A stretch of DNA of 64,000 bases from Haematococcus lacustris (taxonomy: Eukaryota; Chlorophyta; Chlorophyceae; Chlamydomonadales; Haematococcaceae). The translations under genes were made by a program, and so were the position numbers. A model generated the notes under the pieces. It worked only from the letters and a program-made list of their open reading frames with translations, made no database searches and was not told the origin of the DNA. The stretch spans positions 4,819,521-4,883,520 of the forward strand of contig JASKMD010000028.1 in the NCBI GenBank assembly GCA_030144725.1, given 5' to 3'. Shown here piece by piece: positions 1 through 11,534 of this stretch; position 1 is the stretch's first letter; each line of letters begins with the position of its first letter.

Positions 1-169
1 CCCTGCGACACCAAGTGTGCTCACTGCAGCTAGCATCCAGGTCAGTGCTGTGTGTGTCAGCATACTTCATCTGCTGGTAACCTTTCACAACCTCACACTG
101 CAGCAGGGTGCCTAGCAGCCTGGGTACCTGTTGCTGCTGCTGGGTTGACCAGCCAAGCCATCACCACAG

Positions 170-379
170 CCAGGCAGGTGGGTGGGCAGGGACTGCAATG
201 CAGCGCTGTACATGCAGCGCATTGGGGAGAGCAGGTGGCGCCCGCTGGAGCTGTGCTGGTGGCCAAACCTGCCTGAGTTGCCGGCCATGGGCAAGGAGTA
301 CCAAGGCCTGGGATACAAGCGGCTGAAAGAACGGACACCCAAGATCCAGCAACAGCAGCAGCCTATTGCACAGTAATGT
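170..379 (+). pseudogene. Fanzor/TnpB-like nuclease, C-terminal fragment (diverged copy)
   Basis: Open reading frame ending at the TAA at 374-376. It encodes a stretch with GRDCNAAL, which fits the RuvC-III motif (xRDxNAAxN) of TnpB/Fanzor proteins, followed by the family tail GESRWRPLELC and a Gln-rich end. The same tail is encoded on the minus strand at 31582-31770 with many substitutions, so this is a diverged family member. Only about 65 codons remain and there is no upstream nuclease core, so it is a relic. The RuvC-III Asp (the D of RDxN) is kept. The Asp two residues before it is Gly here. Assignment to the Fanzor family rests on motif recognition, not on a search. Confidence 0.55.
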
Positions 380-480
380 ACGCCCTCTTGAGCTGTGTTC
401 AAATTACAATAAGTGTACGTTGTCATGGCAACTCTAGGCTATAGACCTGCCACAAGGGTCAGGCAATAGTGTAGGTGGAA
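377..480 (+). ncRNA. conserved 3' flank of the Fanzor-like ORF (candidate guide-RNA region)
   Basis: The about 100 nt directly after the stop codon match the reverse complement of 31468-31581, which sits directly after the stop of the other Fanzor-like copy. Shared blocks include TTACAATAAG, TTGTCATG, CAACTCTA and GTCAGGCA followed by TAGTGTAGGTGG. Non-coding conservation at this position is what a TnpB/Fanzor omega RNA would show, but transcription is not demonstrated. It could also be a transposon end required for mobilisation. Confidence 0.3.
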
Positions 481-575
481 GGCGCCCATGACATGTGCAT
501 GGGAACATGATTCCAAACATGTGCATGGGAACATGATTCTGGCTTTGCGGGCTGATGAGGGAGGTGCTGACCTAC

Positions 576-1047
576 CAGCTTCTGGGCATACTCCCAGCTC
601 GTCAGATCCGCAAAGTGAGTCAGGAAGGGCATCACCACTTTACTGCCAGGTCGAGCCTGCTTGCATGTCATTGTTGCACAAGAGCAAGGAAACAGCTGAC
701 CGGCCTGCTTGATGCATGGCTGAAGGGAAGCTGTATTTGTTGATGAGAGCCCAGGTACATAGAAAACCTGGCTTATCACCTGCCACAGGGAAAGCAGCTC
801 CACAGGCTCCCCAGAGCCAGCTTGATAGACAGTCAGGTCTGCAGTGTGCAGCTGAAAGACCAGTCAGCAGACCCACTACATCCACATGTAACCCTGACTC
901 TGACCTCAGAAATGGTGCCAGCCATGTCGCACAGCAATGTCGCGAGCTCTTACCTCGAAGCTGGTCATACTCTCGCACAGCACGAACTTGCAGTGCGCGT
1001 CGACCCGCAGCCCGATGCAGGGGACTCTGTAGCGAGACTCGATGCCG
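576..1047 (-). CDS. partial gene, possible AhpC/TSA-like thioredoxin-fold protein (two exons)
   Basis: Two exons can be proposed on the minus strand: 1047-954 (ends SMTSFE before a gtaaga donor) and 656-576 (starts ARPGSKVVMPF and ends EYAQKL before gtaggt). They join in frame 0. The segment LTHFADLTSWEYAQKL resembles the start of the strand-helix unit in plant and cyanobacterial AhpC/TSA-type antioxidant proteins. I recall this pattern only loosely. Neither the start nor the 3' end was found. The gene would continue past the left edge, but 1-560 is disturbed by a transposon relic, so it may be broken. It lies divergent to CCT2, about 370 bp from its start codon. Confidence 0.33.
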
Positions 1048-1414
1048 CTGTGTGAGGATGGTGCCCTGCATGATGCACAATGAAGCGCAGCAGCAATATG
1101 CTGCACTCCCCCCACCACCACCCCTGACATTCAAATAGAAACAAGTGAGGTGTTTGAAATCATCTGCGTGCTGGAAGCTATACACTTCATTGTTTTTGCA
1201 CACTCCTGCTCGCGCCCTTCATCGTCTTGTGATCCAGGCTTGCACGGCACCCAACTTATAAGTTGCCGACGGCTCACGACTTACGAGCTCATACCTTCCT
1301 ACTCTACGCTTCATTGTGCGGGTTGGAAGCAAAGACTCTCAGTTTTGATCTAACACGACTTCGATGTGCTTCTTCTGGCACTCAAATGTAGTCCAAATGC
1401 CCATCACCCTGTAG

Positions 1415-4400
1415 ATGAGCCAGCCATCAGGCATCCTGCACCAGGGCACTCAGGAGGAGCGGGGCGAGAATGCGCGCTTGGTGGGTTCGGACGGTTCGTG
1501 GCTGCTCAGAGCTGGGCTGAGCGCGCGTAGGACAGCAAAAGCTTCGGGTGATCTGCCCCGGCATGTGCCGCTGATCAAATTAGCCATGTCGTGTGCACTT
1601 GCAGGCAGCCTTCGTGGGGGCGGTTGCCATTGCAGACCTCGTCAAAACCACTCTAGGCCCCAAGGGCATGGTGAGCGCAGCTGATAGCTCTTCAGCACAT
1701 GCATCCCTCGGGGCTGACACTCTGCACAGTGAAGGCGATGGCGAAGCCCAGAACAGCAGCAATATGCGCATGTTCCCTGAGATATCCCAGGTCCTGATAC
1801 ATATGCACAGCTCAACAGCTGGGATGACATGCAGGCCTCCTGAGCCTGGCCCATAACATGTTGAAACAGCAGCACTGTTGCTTGTAAGGCAGAGGGGCTG
1901 TGCTGATGTCATGCAGTGGCGATATGAAGCCATGTAAAGAAGCTTGGCTGGGAACCAATGAAGAGTAACAGAATCAGCATGGTGCCACGGGCATGGCAGC
2001 TCTCATGTCATATGGCCAGCACCTACACAAACACCCACACCCACCACAGCAGCAGCAGCCACAGAAACAGCTGCAGCAGCCACACTGGCAGCAGCAGCGG
2101 CCAGACCGACAGCAGCAGCAGCAGCTGCAGCAGGCACAGGGTGCACTCGCTGCGCCTGCCAAAGGCTTGAAGGGTCCGGCAAGTCCCAGCGCAGCCCTAC
2201 ACAGCGCAGCACCCACACGTTTGCACCAGGAGGCAGTGCCAGTGCTGTAAGGCTGCCACATTCGTGCCAAGCTGGTGATTTTCGAGTCAGCAGCTGTAGT
2301 CAGCCTGCCAGGAGGCAGCCAATGCCAGCGCCCAGCCTATGCCAGCGCCTAGACCAGCACTGCCAGGTCACACCCCAGGTCACACCCCAGGTCACACCCC
2401 TAGGCCCATCCTCACACACACACACACACACACCAGCTTCTCTCCGCTCGGGCTAATGCTGCCATCATAGCACGTCATGACATGCACACATTGCTCTGGC
2501 TGCTGCCCTCTGGCCACTGCCCTTTGGCTGCTGCCCTCTACCTGCTGCCCTCTCTCCACTGTCTTGTCCTGGCAATAGCTGGAGCTGCCAACCCCTCCTC
2601 CAGCACCATTTGCTCCGTGTGCCGGAGCTGCAGTCCCTCCCAGCCCCCACCACATTACCCTCACCATAACCTCACCATACCCTCACGAATGTCAGGTGTG
2701 AGGGTCATGGGTGTTAGGGGTGAGGGTCATAAGTGAGGGCAGAGGCAAGGGAATGAGGGCAGATCTGCTGTTGTGAGGCCATTGCCCCGCCACCCATGGT
2801 GTGTGTGTGTGTGCTGCCCTCCCCGTGTGCCCTTAGGACAAGATCCTGCAGAGCATGAGCCGCAACCATGACATCACCGTCACCAATGACGGGGCCACCA
2901 TCCTGAAGTCCATCTACATTGACAACCCAGCCGCCAAGGTCCTTGTTGGTGGGTGGCCAGGGGGGCTGGGAGCGGAATGCCACTTGGGCAGGGGGCAGGG
3001 GGCGGGATGCTACACGGGCCCTGATGCTACCAGACTGATATGGGCAGGGGGAGCTGGTGGAGGTGCCTGGTGGCAATGGTGCAGGTCCACAGGGTTGATG
3101 CTGCTACACTACAGCTGCTGCCCTACCCCTGGCACTGGCTTGATCTCTGCAGACTGGCTCTGAATAGGTGTGCCAGGGTTGGGGAGGAGGGGGAGTGGGG
3201 AGGGGAGTGGGAGGGGCGCCCCTGCTTGAGGGTCCTCCGAGCCTGCCTCTCCTGTCTATGTCAGGCCTGCTTCACAGATCCATGCGCCCATGCTCCCCTG
3301 GCCCATGCAGACATCAGCAAGGTCCAGGATGACGAGGTGGGGGACGGCACCACCAGCGTGGTGGTGCTGGCGGGGGAGATGCTGCGGGAGGCAGAGCAGC
3401 TGGTCAACGCCAAGATCCACCCCATGACCATCATTGCAGGTGCAGCCATGCTAGTAGTAGCAGCCTACTGAACTGCTGGTAGTGGCCACTGCCATGTTAG
3501 CCACAAGCTCGCAGCAGCAGGTAGCTGGGCAGAGGAAGCAGCTGGGTGCTAGCTGGGCAGTAGCTGGGCAGTAGCTGGGCAGTAGCTGGGCGGTGAGTGC
3601 AGCTCATCAGCACCTGGAGCATTATGAAATGACTGTGCCTCTCAGCCCAGCACGACTCCCCTGTTCTCCCTTGCAGTCAACCTGCCGTTGTGGGGAAGTG
3701 TGACTCCCTACTGACCTGACCTTGTCCAATCTGTTAGCCTAATTGTTAGTCAGCCAGCTGACAGGACTATAGCATGGCTCCATGCTGCATGCTCCATGCC
3801 TGCCTGGCTACAGGGTTCAGGGAGGCGGCAGAGGCAGCGAGGGACGTGCTCATCTCATCTGCCTTCAACAACGTGGCTGACCCCACTCGCTTCCGTGAGG
3901 TAGGGCAGGAGGAGGGAAGACCCCTGACCCCTGCTGTGTGCTGTGTGCCCACCATCCTCCACGTCGCCACCCCTCACCCTCCATGGCTCCTACGCACGCG
4001 CCAGGCACCCCAGCCTTCACCTTCACCTGCTGTCCTTACGATTGCTGCTAGACTTCTGGGCTGACAGACAGGCTCCATTACATGGATTAGGGGGATGGAA
4101 AGGAAAGACACCCCACCCCACCCCACCCCACCCCACCCCACCCCACCCCACCCCACCCCACCCCACCCCACCCCACCCCACCCCACCCCACCCCACCCCA
4201 CCCCACCCCACCCCACCCCACCCCACCCCACCCCACCCCACCCCACCCCACCCCACCCCACCCCACCCCACCCCACCCCACCCCACCCCACCCCACCCCA
4301 CCCCACCCCACCCCACCCCACCCCACCCCACCCCACCCCACCCCACCCCACCCCACCCCACCCCACCCCACCCCACCCCACCCCACCCCACCCCACCCCA

Positions 4401-7400
4401 CCCCACCCCACCCCACCCCACCCCACCCCACCCCACCCCACCCCACCCCACCCCACCCCACCCCACCCCACCCCACCCCACCCCACCCCACCCCACCCCA
4501 CCCCACTGCCCTCCAGCTTAACCCACCGACTACACACTGCACCATGCCCCCCAGCCTGCAGCACCCCCAGCTGTTGTCTGTAGGATTTGATGAACATCGC
4601 CCGCACCACCCTTAGCAGCAAGATTCTGACGGGCGACAAGCAGCACTTTGCCAACCTGGCTGTGGATGCCATTATGCGCCTTAAGGGTGGGTGGGTGGCT
4701 GGGTGGCTGGGTGGCTGGGTGGCTGGCTGGGTGTGCACAGGCCCCATGCTGCATTGCCCGAGCCTATGGCCATCCAGCCACAAGGGATGCCTGGCTGAGT
4801 AGGAAACGGCACGGGCACTTGTTGCCCTGATCAAGGGAATACCCCAGTGCCTAGCCTGTTGATCAGTGGGAAAGAAGGGGAATAACATGGTGAGTTATGA
4901 AAAGTTGACGTGCAGCTGGGTAGTTGGTTTGTCTCTTTGTTGAGTTGCAATGATGAGGATGGAGACTGGTTGCATGCAGGCAGCGGGAACCTGGAGGCTA
5001 TCCACATCATCAAGAAAACTGGCGGCACCCTGTACGAAAGCTACCTAGATGAAGGATTCATCCTGGACAAGAAGATCGGGGTGGGCCAGGTGAGGCCGGG
5101 TAGGTGGCTGCGCTGGCTGGGCAGTAGGCTGGGCAGAAAGCTGGGCAGTGTCCCTGTTCAGCTGTTGCCAGCGTGGTGGCTGTCCCTTTCATCGCCAGCA
5201 TCTCCGTGCTTGCAACATTGCGTAACAGTTGAGGTGCATGCATGTGTCACACATGCTTGAGTGCTTTTGTCACAGACCTACTCTGATGCGACCCCTGCCT
5301 CTTCCTAACCTGCACAGCCATGTGATCAATGGCTCATGTGGCTCATGTGGCCCAAGCCAGCCTCCCCAGTGCTGCCTGATGCTCCTGATGTTCCTGAGCA
5401 CACCTGATGCCCCTGAGCAGTCCTCTCCTCACGCTCCTGAGCACACCTCCACCCCACCCACACCTACGACCTGCAACCTCCACCAGCGGGTGCTTGGCTC
5501 CGTGTCAGTGAACTATGACTCATCACGCCTCGTTGGCTTGCCGGTTGTGTCCAAGCCAGCTCCAGGGGTGCCCCAGGGACCCACCTTGAAGGCTAACACC
5601 CCTGACTGGCCCCAAGGGATAATAACCCTCCACCTCATCACACGCATCCTCTTCGTGCTTCTGGGGTGTGTGCCTGTGTGTATGCGTGCCTGTGGCTGGC
5701 TGGCCTGTCCTAGCCTTTCCCAGCGCGGCTCCTGACTGCACCCCTACGCAACACATGGCAGCACTTGCTTCGTCTGTTGGCCTTGCCCCCACAGCCCAAG
5801 CGCATTGAGAATGCCAGGATCCTGGTGGCCAACACCGCCATGGACGCAGACAAGATCAAGATCTACGGCGCTAGAGTGCGCGCTGACAACATGACCAAGG
5901 TCTGGCACCTGGCTCCTCAGGCTGATAGCCAGGGCGGGCTAGGACAGCCTAAAGTGCTAAGGGCTACTCAGAGTGGTGCAGAGAGAGGGTGGGCAGGACA
6001 GGCTCGGCCGCTGTGGCAGCTGCTGACGCAGCTAACCCAGCTGGTCCTCATGATGGTCCTGATGATCCTGGCCTGGGCACCAGCACCTTGACCATGGTTA
6101 CAAGGCTGCTGGTATGTGTGTGATGGGTTTCATCAGGCTTTGGGTGCTTACCTTTGGGTGTTGACAAAGCAAGGCTGCTGATCACGGAGCTTGTGGTGTC
6201 TGTTTTTCCTTCAGCGTGCAAGGCTGATGGGCTGATGCTGTTCAGGGCTGTGTCCTCGCCGGGCACAGGTCGCTCCCCAAGCTACGTCCACCGCACCCTC
6301 TGCCTGTGCTCCATGTGCTGCATGTGCTGCCTAGGGACATGCATGCTGGCATGATAGAATCTTTGCATGCTTGCATGAGCACAGGTGGCTGACATTGAGG
6401 CGGCAGAAAAGCAGAAGATGCGTGCCAAGTGTGAGCGCATCATCTCCAGCGGCATCAACTGCTTCATCAACCGTCAGCTCATCTACAACTTCCCAGAGGA
6501 GATCTTTGCCGATGCTGGGGTCATGGCCATAGGTGGGCAAACTATAATGGGGAATGGGAGGAGGCCCAGTGCATGAGGGGGAGCATCCAGACCTGTGCTG
6601 CCTGGCATAGGCTGCCAGGTGTGTCGGTTGTGGGTTGTCAGTTGTCAGTTGTTGGTTGTCGGTTCCCAATGCTGCTTGTTTATACCTGTCAGGTGTATGT
6701 CACACAGTGAGCCATGCTCACACTAAAGAGCGTGTGATGTCACCCCTCTCATGCAGAACATGCTGACTTTGACGGGATAGAGAACCTGGCGCTGGTGCTG
6801 GGCGGTGAGATCACCTCCACCTTTGACGAGCCTGACAAGCTGAAGCTGGGCAGCTGCAAGCTCATAGAGGAGATCATGATTGGGGAGGACCGACTCATTC
6901 ACTTCTCAGGTACTTAGGGAAGGGGCTCCTCTATGGGTACGTCTCAGGCTGCAGGTTGAGGAATGGGTGGCACCTAGACTTAGATCTCACCCGACAGTGG
7001 ATGACAGCATGAGTAGGGTTGCGTGAGTGGTTGATTGAATAAGTGTAGGATGGAGCTGAGATAGTACAGGCAAAAGGGTCAGCCCCATGACTGTGCAGGC
7101 ACCAAAACTCTGGTGCAGGCTGGTGGCACATGCGCCCTCACATGGCATTCACAGCATGGCAAAGCAGCAGGGGAGGAGCAGGGGCAGCCCATAGTGCGCA
7201 ACCATGCACTTCTCAAGCTGCATGCAAACATAAACAATGACTAGGGCAGTGGGCCCGTCCCACATCGGACGGGCAGCAGGCAACATATGTATGTGCGGCC
7301 TCCATTTCTTTAACAACCAGCCCGATAGACAGCCGTTTAAGCAAGCCCGCATGCAGCCAAACAAAAGTATGCACGTTCAAGTTATGCAACGTCAGGTCAT

Positions 7401-10400
7401 GTGTCAAGAAAGAAGTAAAGACTACGCCCTCGCCATCAAGCGTGCAAGCAGGGTAGAGAGAAACCTCACGGCATGCCCTTGCTATCCTGCCACCAGGGAA
7501 GGTCTTGTGTCAGGTCAATTGGAATCTGCTCAGGTCATGCTCATGTTGACAGTGCGGCACGTGATTACCTGATGAGCCACCTCCAAGGACATTTGACATT
7601 GCTCAAGTGCAATGTCTTTTCACCGTGTTGCTAGTTGTTACATAGTGTGGGACTGCTGTTGAATCCCACAACCCTCATGTAGAGCTAGTCATGTCCCCGT
7701 TGTCTTGCTTGCCGATCCATCGTACCATCGCACAATCCCTCTGCACCCATTGCCAAGTATAAACTGCCAGCATGCAACATGTGATGGCTGGTTTATGCAC
7801 CGCTGGCCTTCAAGTGTGCCATCAACACCCTAATGGAACTCCCTCCACTTCCAGCCTGCTGCAACACCCAGTTGCCTCCTGTTGCCTCCTGCTATAGATC
7901 ATGAGGTTGCTGCCGCTGCCGCTGCCCCTGCCCCTGCTGCCGCTGCTGCCACTGCCCCTGCTGCCCCTGCTGCCACTGCTGCCACTGCCCCAGCTGCTGC
8001 TGCCCCTGCTGCTGCCCCTGCTGCCCCTGCTACTGCTCCCCTGTTGCTGCTGCCCCTGCTGCTGCTGCCCCTGCTGTTGCTTCCCCTGCTGCTGCTGCTG
8101 CCCTTGCTGCTCCTGCCCCTGCTGCTGCCTGCTGCCTACCGCTGCCTACTGCTGCCTGCTGCTGCCCATGCTGCCCCTGTTGCTGCTGCCCCTGCTGCTG
8201 CTGCCCCTACTGCCCTTGCTGCTCCTGCCCTGCTGCTGCCTACTGCTGCCTACTGTTGCCTTCTGCTGCCCCTGTTGCTGCTGCCCCTGCTGCTGCTGCC
8301 CTTGCTGCTGCTGCCGCCGCTGCCGCAGCCGCTGATGCCGCTGCTGCTGCTGCCGCTCCTGCTACTGCTGCCACCGCTGCCGCTGCCGCTGCTGCCCCTG
8401 CTGCCCCTGCTGCTGCTGCCCCTGCCCCTACTGCCCCTGCCCCTGCTGCCCCTGCTGCTGCTGCCCCTGCCCCTACTGCCCCTGCCGCCCCTGCCCCTGC
8501 TGCCCCTGCTGCTGCTGCCCCTGCTGCTGCTGCCCCTGCTTCTGCTGCCCCTGCTGCTGCTGCCCCTGCTGCTGCTGCCCTTGCTGCTTCTGCCCCTGCT
8601 GCTGCTGCCTACTGCTGCTGCTGCTGCTGCCCCTGCTGCTGCTACCCCTGCTGCTGCTACCCCTGCAGCTGCTGCCCCTGCTGCTGCTGCCCCTGCTGCT
8701 GCTGCTCCTGCTGCTCGCCATTAGGTGCATTGGGAACGTAAGGCTCCCTCGCGCTTAAGCAGAGGCTGCACACGTATTACCGCATAGGCAGTGCGCAAAC
8801 TTGACGTGCACGCCACGCACGCCATGGCCGAGCGCCGCATTTGTGAGGTGCAGCCCAGTCCTGGCCCTGGACTGCGGCTGTCAGTCAAAATTGACGGAGC
8901 AACCTGCGTCATGTTCATTTCATTCAAATTGTTGGGCCAACCTGCGTGATGTTCTATTTCATTCCGCGCACTGGCGCCACAACGTGCCGAGCTATGATCG
9001 CAGCTCAAACGTAATATTTTGTCTCAACAAATCGCCAATCGAAAGTGAATTTCACTGCCCAGTGCAGAGCTTGGGATGTCTTCCTGTATGGTAGGTGGCT
9101 CTGATTAGAGGAGGCTGTGCGCGCGTTTGCAGGCCATTCCGAGCACATTTTTCATCTTGCCACCCTATTTTTTTTATATGTAGATGGACAAGCACACGTG
9201 ACGAGGGCAGACATCCAGCTGAGGCAGGGGGAGGGTGGGAAGGAAGGAGGGCAGCTGTGTAAGCATGTCGCGTGCTGTGTACCTACATGCAGGTGTCCCC
9301 TTGGGCGAGGCATGCACCATTGTGTTGCGGGGCGCATCCACACACATCCTGGATGAAGCAGAGCGCTCCCTGCACGACGCCCTCTGTGTGCTGCAGGCCA
9401 CTGTCAAGGTCAGCTGACTGGCTCACTTGCCTGACCAGGGTACCTAATCAGGCATGTCCTAATCAGGCGTGGCCTAATCAGACACACTTGCCCTGACCCT
9501 GCCAGGCATCCCCTTCCTGGCCTGTTCGACTGAGACTGACCCAACCACTCCCCTTGCTTCACTCCTCCTGCTCCCAGCAGTGATCCCCCTGCCTGACTTA
9601 CTGACTGAGGACCGACCCAGCCAGCAGTGGTCCTACCCATATGCACCCAGCAGCATCCAGCAGCACTCTGACGTCATTGGGGTGAGGAGAGGCTGGCCTG
9701 AGGCAGGGGGAGGGCTTTGTCATGATGAACATGGTGTGACCTGGTGTGACCTGGTGTTGAGCAGGACTCGCGAGTCGTGTATGGAGGGGGTTGGCCTGAG
9801 ATACGCATGGCCAAGGCTGTGGAGGAGCTGGCAGCACGCACCCCTGGTGAGCTGCCCTCGCCCCTGTTACACGCCTGCCCCACCCACCTGCCTACCTGCT
9901 CCCCTGCATGGCAGCCATACCTGGCTAAGGGTGGTAGTGGTACACAACCTAACCTGCCTGCATGCTTCACCCGTTCATTGACCCCCCACGTACCGCCTTC
10001 CCTGCCTTTTCACCTGCCTGCCCCTTCCCCGGCAGTTTCCTAAGTCGGCATCATCAGGGTGGTTGCTATGGCCGTAGGAAGGGCCGAGCCATGTGCCATT
10101 ACATTGCAAGTTACAGCTGTTGGCTGAGTTATTGTCATGGGGCCTGCACTGGCACCTACCTCGTCCTCCTGCCTCACTCTTGTCACTGAATCCCTCGGCT
10201 TCCACCTGCCTGGCAGGCAAGAAGTCGCTGGCCATGCTCGCATTTGCACGGGCGCTGCGCACGCTGCCAGCCACCATCTGTGACAATGCAGGCCTGGACA
10301 GGTGAGGGCGGTGTCTCTGGGGTTAGTCGTGGGCCAGGGCAAGAGTGAGGCACAGAGAAGCAGCGCATCAAGTTAGTCAGGGGCCAGGGCAGGAGTGAGG

Positions 10401-11534
10401 CACAGGTGGGGCAGGGGACAGGCTGAAGCGGACAGGCTGAAGCGAGGACAAGTGACAAGCAGGTGGCAGTAGCAGGTGCCACATTGCAAAATCCTTTTGA
10501 CTTTGGCACACACGGCCCTGAGTTGAAGTGCGGGCGGGAGTGCGGTCGAGGTGGTGCCAAGGAAAGACAGCAAATGGCAGGTCGCGAGGACAAGCAGGTG
10601 TCACGCTGCCATTGGCTCACTGCTCTGACTGGGCGAGGCTATGGGTCAGGAGGCAGTGCTTGTGCTTTACTTACGCACATCAGCAACGCGGCAACATGAC
10701 CCATGCTTGGAAGGATATCTGCTGATTGCTGTGGAGTGAGCATACAGCTGTTGTTGCCTGTTGCTGCAGTGCTGAGATCGTGTCCAACTTGAGGGCAGCC
10801 CATGCCAGCGACCCTGCCACCCGCATGGGGGTGGACGTGGTGCTGGGGGAGGCTGGCGACATGGAGCAGCTAGGCATCTATGAGGCCTTCAGGTGGGCTG
10901 GGCCGCGGCCAGCCTGGTTGCTGGCTGGAGGGTCTGGGTCAGGCTAGGCCAGGCAGGCTGGTCAGGAGTGCCTGGACATGGGTCAGGGTGAGCTGGTCAG
11001 GAGTGGGTGGTTCAAGTGTTGGGGTGGGGTGGGCTGGGCTGGGCAGGAAGGGCAGGAAGGCTGCCCTAGGTTGGCATAAAAGCGGCCCAGCTATGCAGGC
11101 AAGCCAGTGGAAGGGGCTTGCCCAGGTGGGGTGGGGTGGGGTGGGGTGGGGTGGGGTGGGGTGGGGTGGGGTGGGGTGGGGTGGGGTGGGGTGGCACCTG
11201 AAAGGGTCGGATGGGGTTGAGCACTGCTGGTCACACTAGAGAAGGTGTGAGGTTCCACAGCTGAGGTCGTGGCAAGGCTAAGTAGGATAACGTGAGTTTG
11301 TGTGCTATTGATTGTGGCAGAGCAGGGTGGGGTAGGGGTCCCTGATTTTGTCTGCCTGGGTTGTTTTTGCTTGACATGCTCATTTGTGTGGCGTGGCTCT
11401 CTCGCATTGGGGCATTGGGGTATTGCTTGGTGTGCAGGGTAAAGAGCCAGATCGTGGCGTCCGCCACTGAAGCCGCTGAGATGATTCTGCGAGTGGATGA
11501 GATCATTAAGGCCGCTCCCCGACAAAGAGGGTAG
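1415..11534 (+). CDS. CCT2: T-complex protein 1 subunit beta (CCT2, cytosolic chaperonin)
   Basis: One of the eight subunits of the cytosolic CCT/TRiC chaperonin, which folds actin, tubulin and other proteins with ATP. Fifteen exons: 1415-1480, 1605-1670, 2837-2948, 3311-3439, 3814-3899, 4584-4686, 4980-5089, 5795-5899, 6385-6532, 6757-6909, 9293-9408, 9765-9846, 10217-10301, 10770-10892, 11438-11534. All introns are GT-AG. The sum is 1581 nt (526 aa), against 535 aa in human. Visible motifs are [10 protein letters not shown] (37-46), NDGATIL (61-67) and the ATPase signature GDGTTS (92-97). [14 protein letters not shown] beta-subunit text (here [13 protein letters not shown]) and the end [10 protein letters not shown] identify the beta subunit. 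The start ATG gives [22 protein letters not shown], which matches the family N-terminus. Introns are repeat-rich: (CCCCA)n in intron 5, a CTG-rich tract in the 2.4-kb intron 10, (GGGGT)n in intron 14. A TGTAA motif, the usual algal poly(A) signal, lies at 11704-11708. Confidence 0.96.
2403..2434. repeat. (CA)n microsatellite in CCT2 intron 2
   Basis: Short CA dinucleotide run, preceded at about 2366-2400 by three copies of CAGGTCACACCCC. Intron 2 (1671-2836) also holds CAG/GCA-rich sequence at 2045-2140. No gene is seen in it. Confidence 0.85.
4111..4505. repeat. (CCCCA)n pentanucleotide array, about 79 perfect units
   Basis: Uninterrupted CCCCA repeats, 395 nt, inside CCT2 intron 5. The C-rich strand is in the sense direction, so the template strand is (TGGGG)n and could form G-quadruplexes. 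Open frames through the array in all phases are artefacts of the repeat. Confidence 0.98.
6910..9292 (+). other. CCT2 intron 10, long intron with no recognisable gene
   Basis: 2383-nt intron between exons 10 and 11. It holds ordinary sequence to about 7880, a CTG/CCCTG-rich low-complexity tract at 7905-8722, then about 570 nt of mixed sequence with lower GC than its surroundings. At 8899-8961 the phrase AACCTGCGT.ATGTT occurs twice. A GC-rich inverted repeat lies at 7252-7273. No coding exon was recognised. Confidence 0.8.
7905..8722. repeat. CTG/CTGCCC compound microsatellite
   Basis: About 820 nt made almost entirely of CTG, CTGCCC and CTGCTGCTGCCC units with point variation. It reads as Leu/Pro, Ala/Pro or Cys-rich peptides depending on frame, so the long open frames here are not genes. 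It lies inside an intron of CCT2. Confidence 0.95.
11125..11193. repeat. (GGGGT)n pentanucleotide array
   Basis: About 13 units of GGGGT on the plus strand in CCT2 intron 14. The motif is the reverse complement class of the CCCCA array at 4111-4505, so the same gene carries the repeat in both orientations. Confidence 0.95.

Noticed and set aside
3943..4583. Long open frames of repeated PHPTP or GWGGV peptides
   Set aside because: They are translations of the (CCCCA)n array within CCT2 intron 5.
7882..8741. Leu/Pro- and Ala/Pro-rich open frames of up to 280 codons
   Set aside because: CTG/CCCTG microsatellite in an intron. All frames are open for the same reason.
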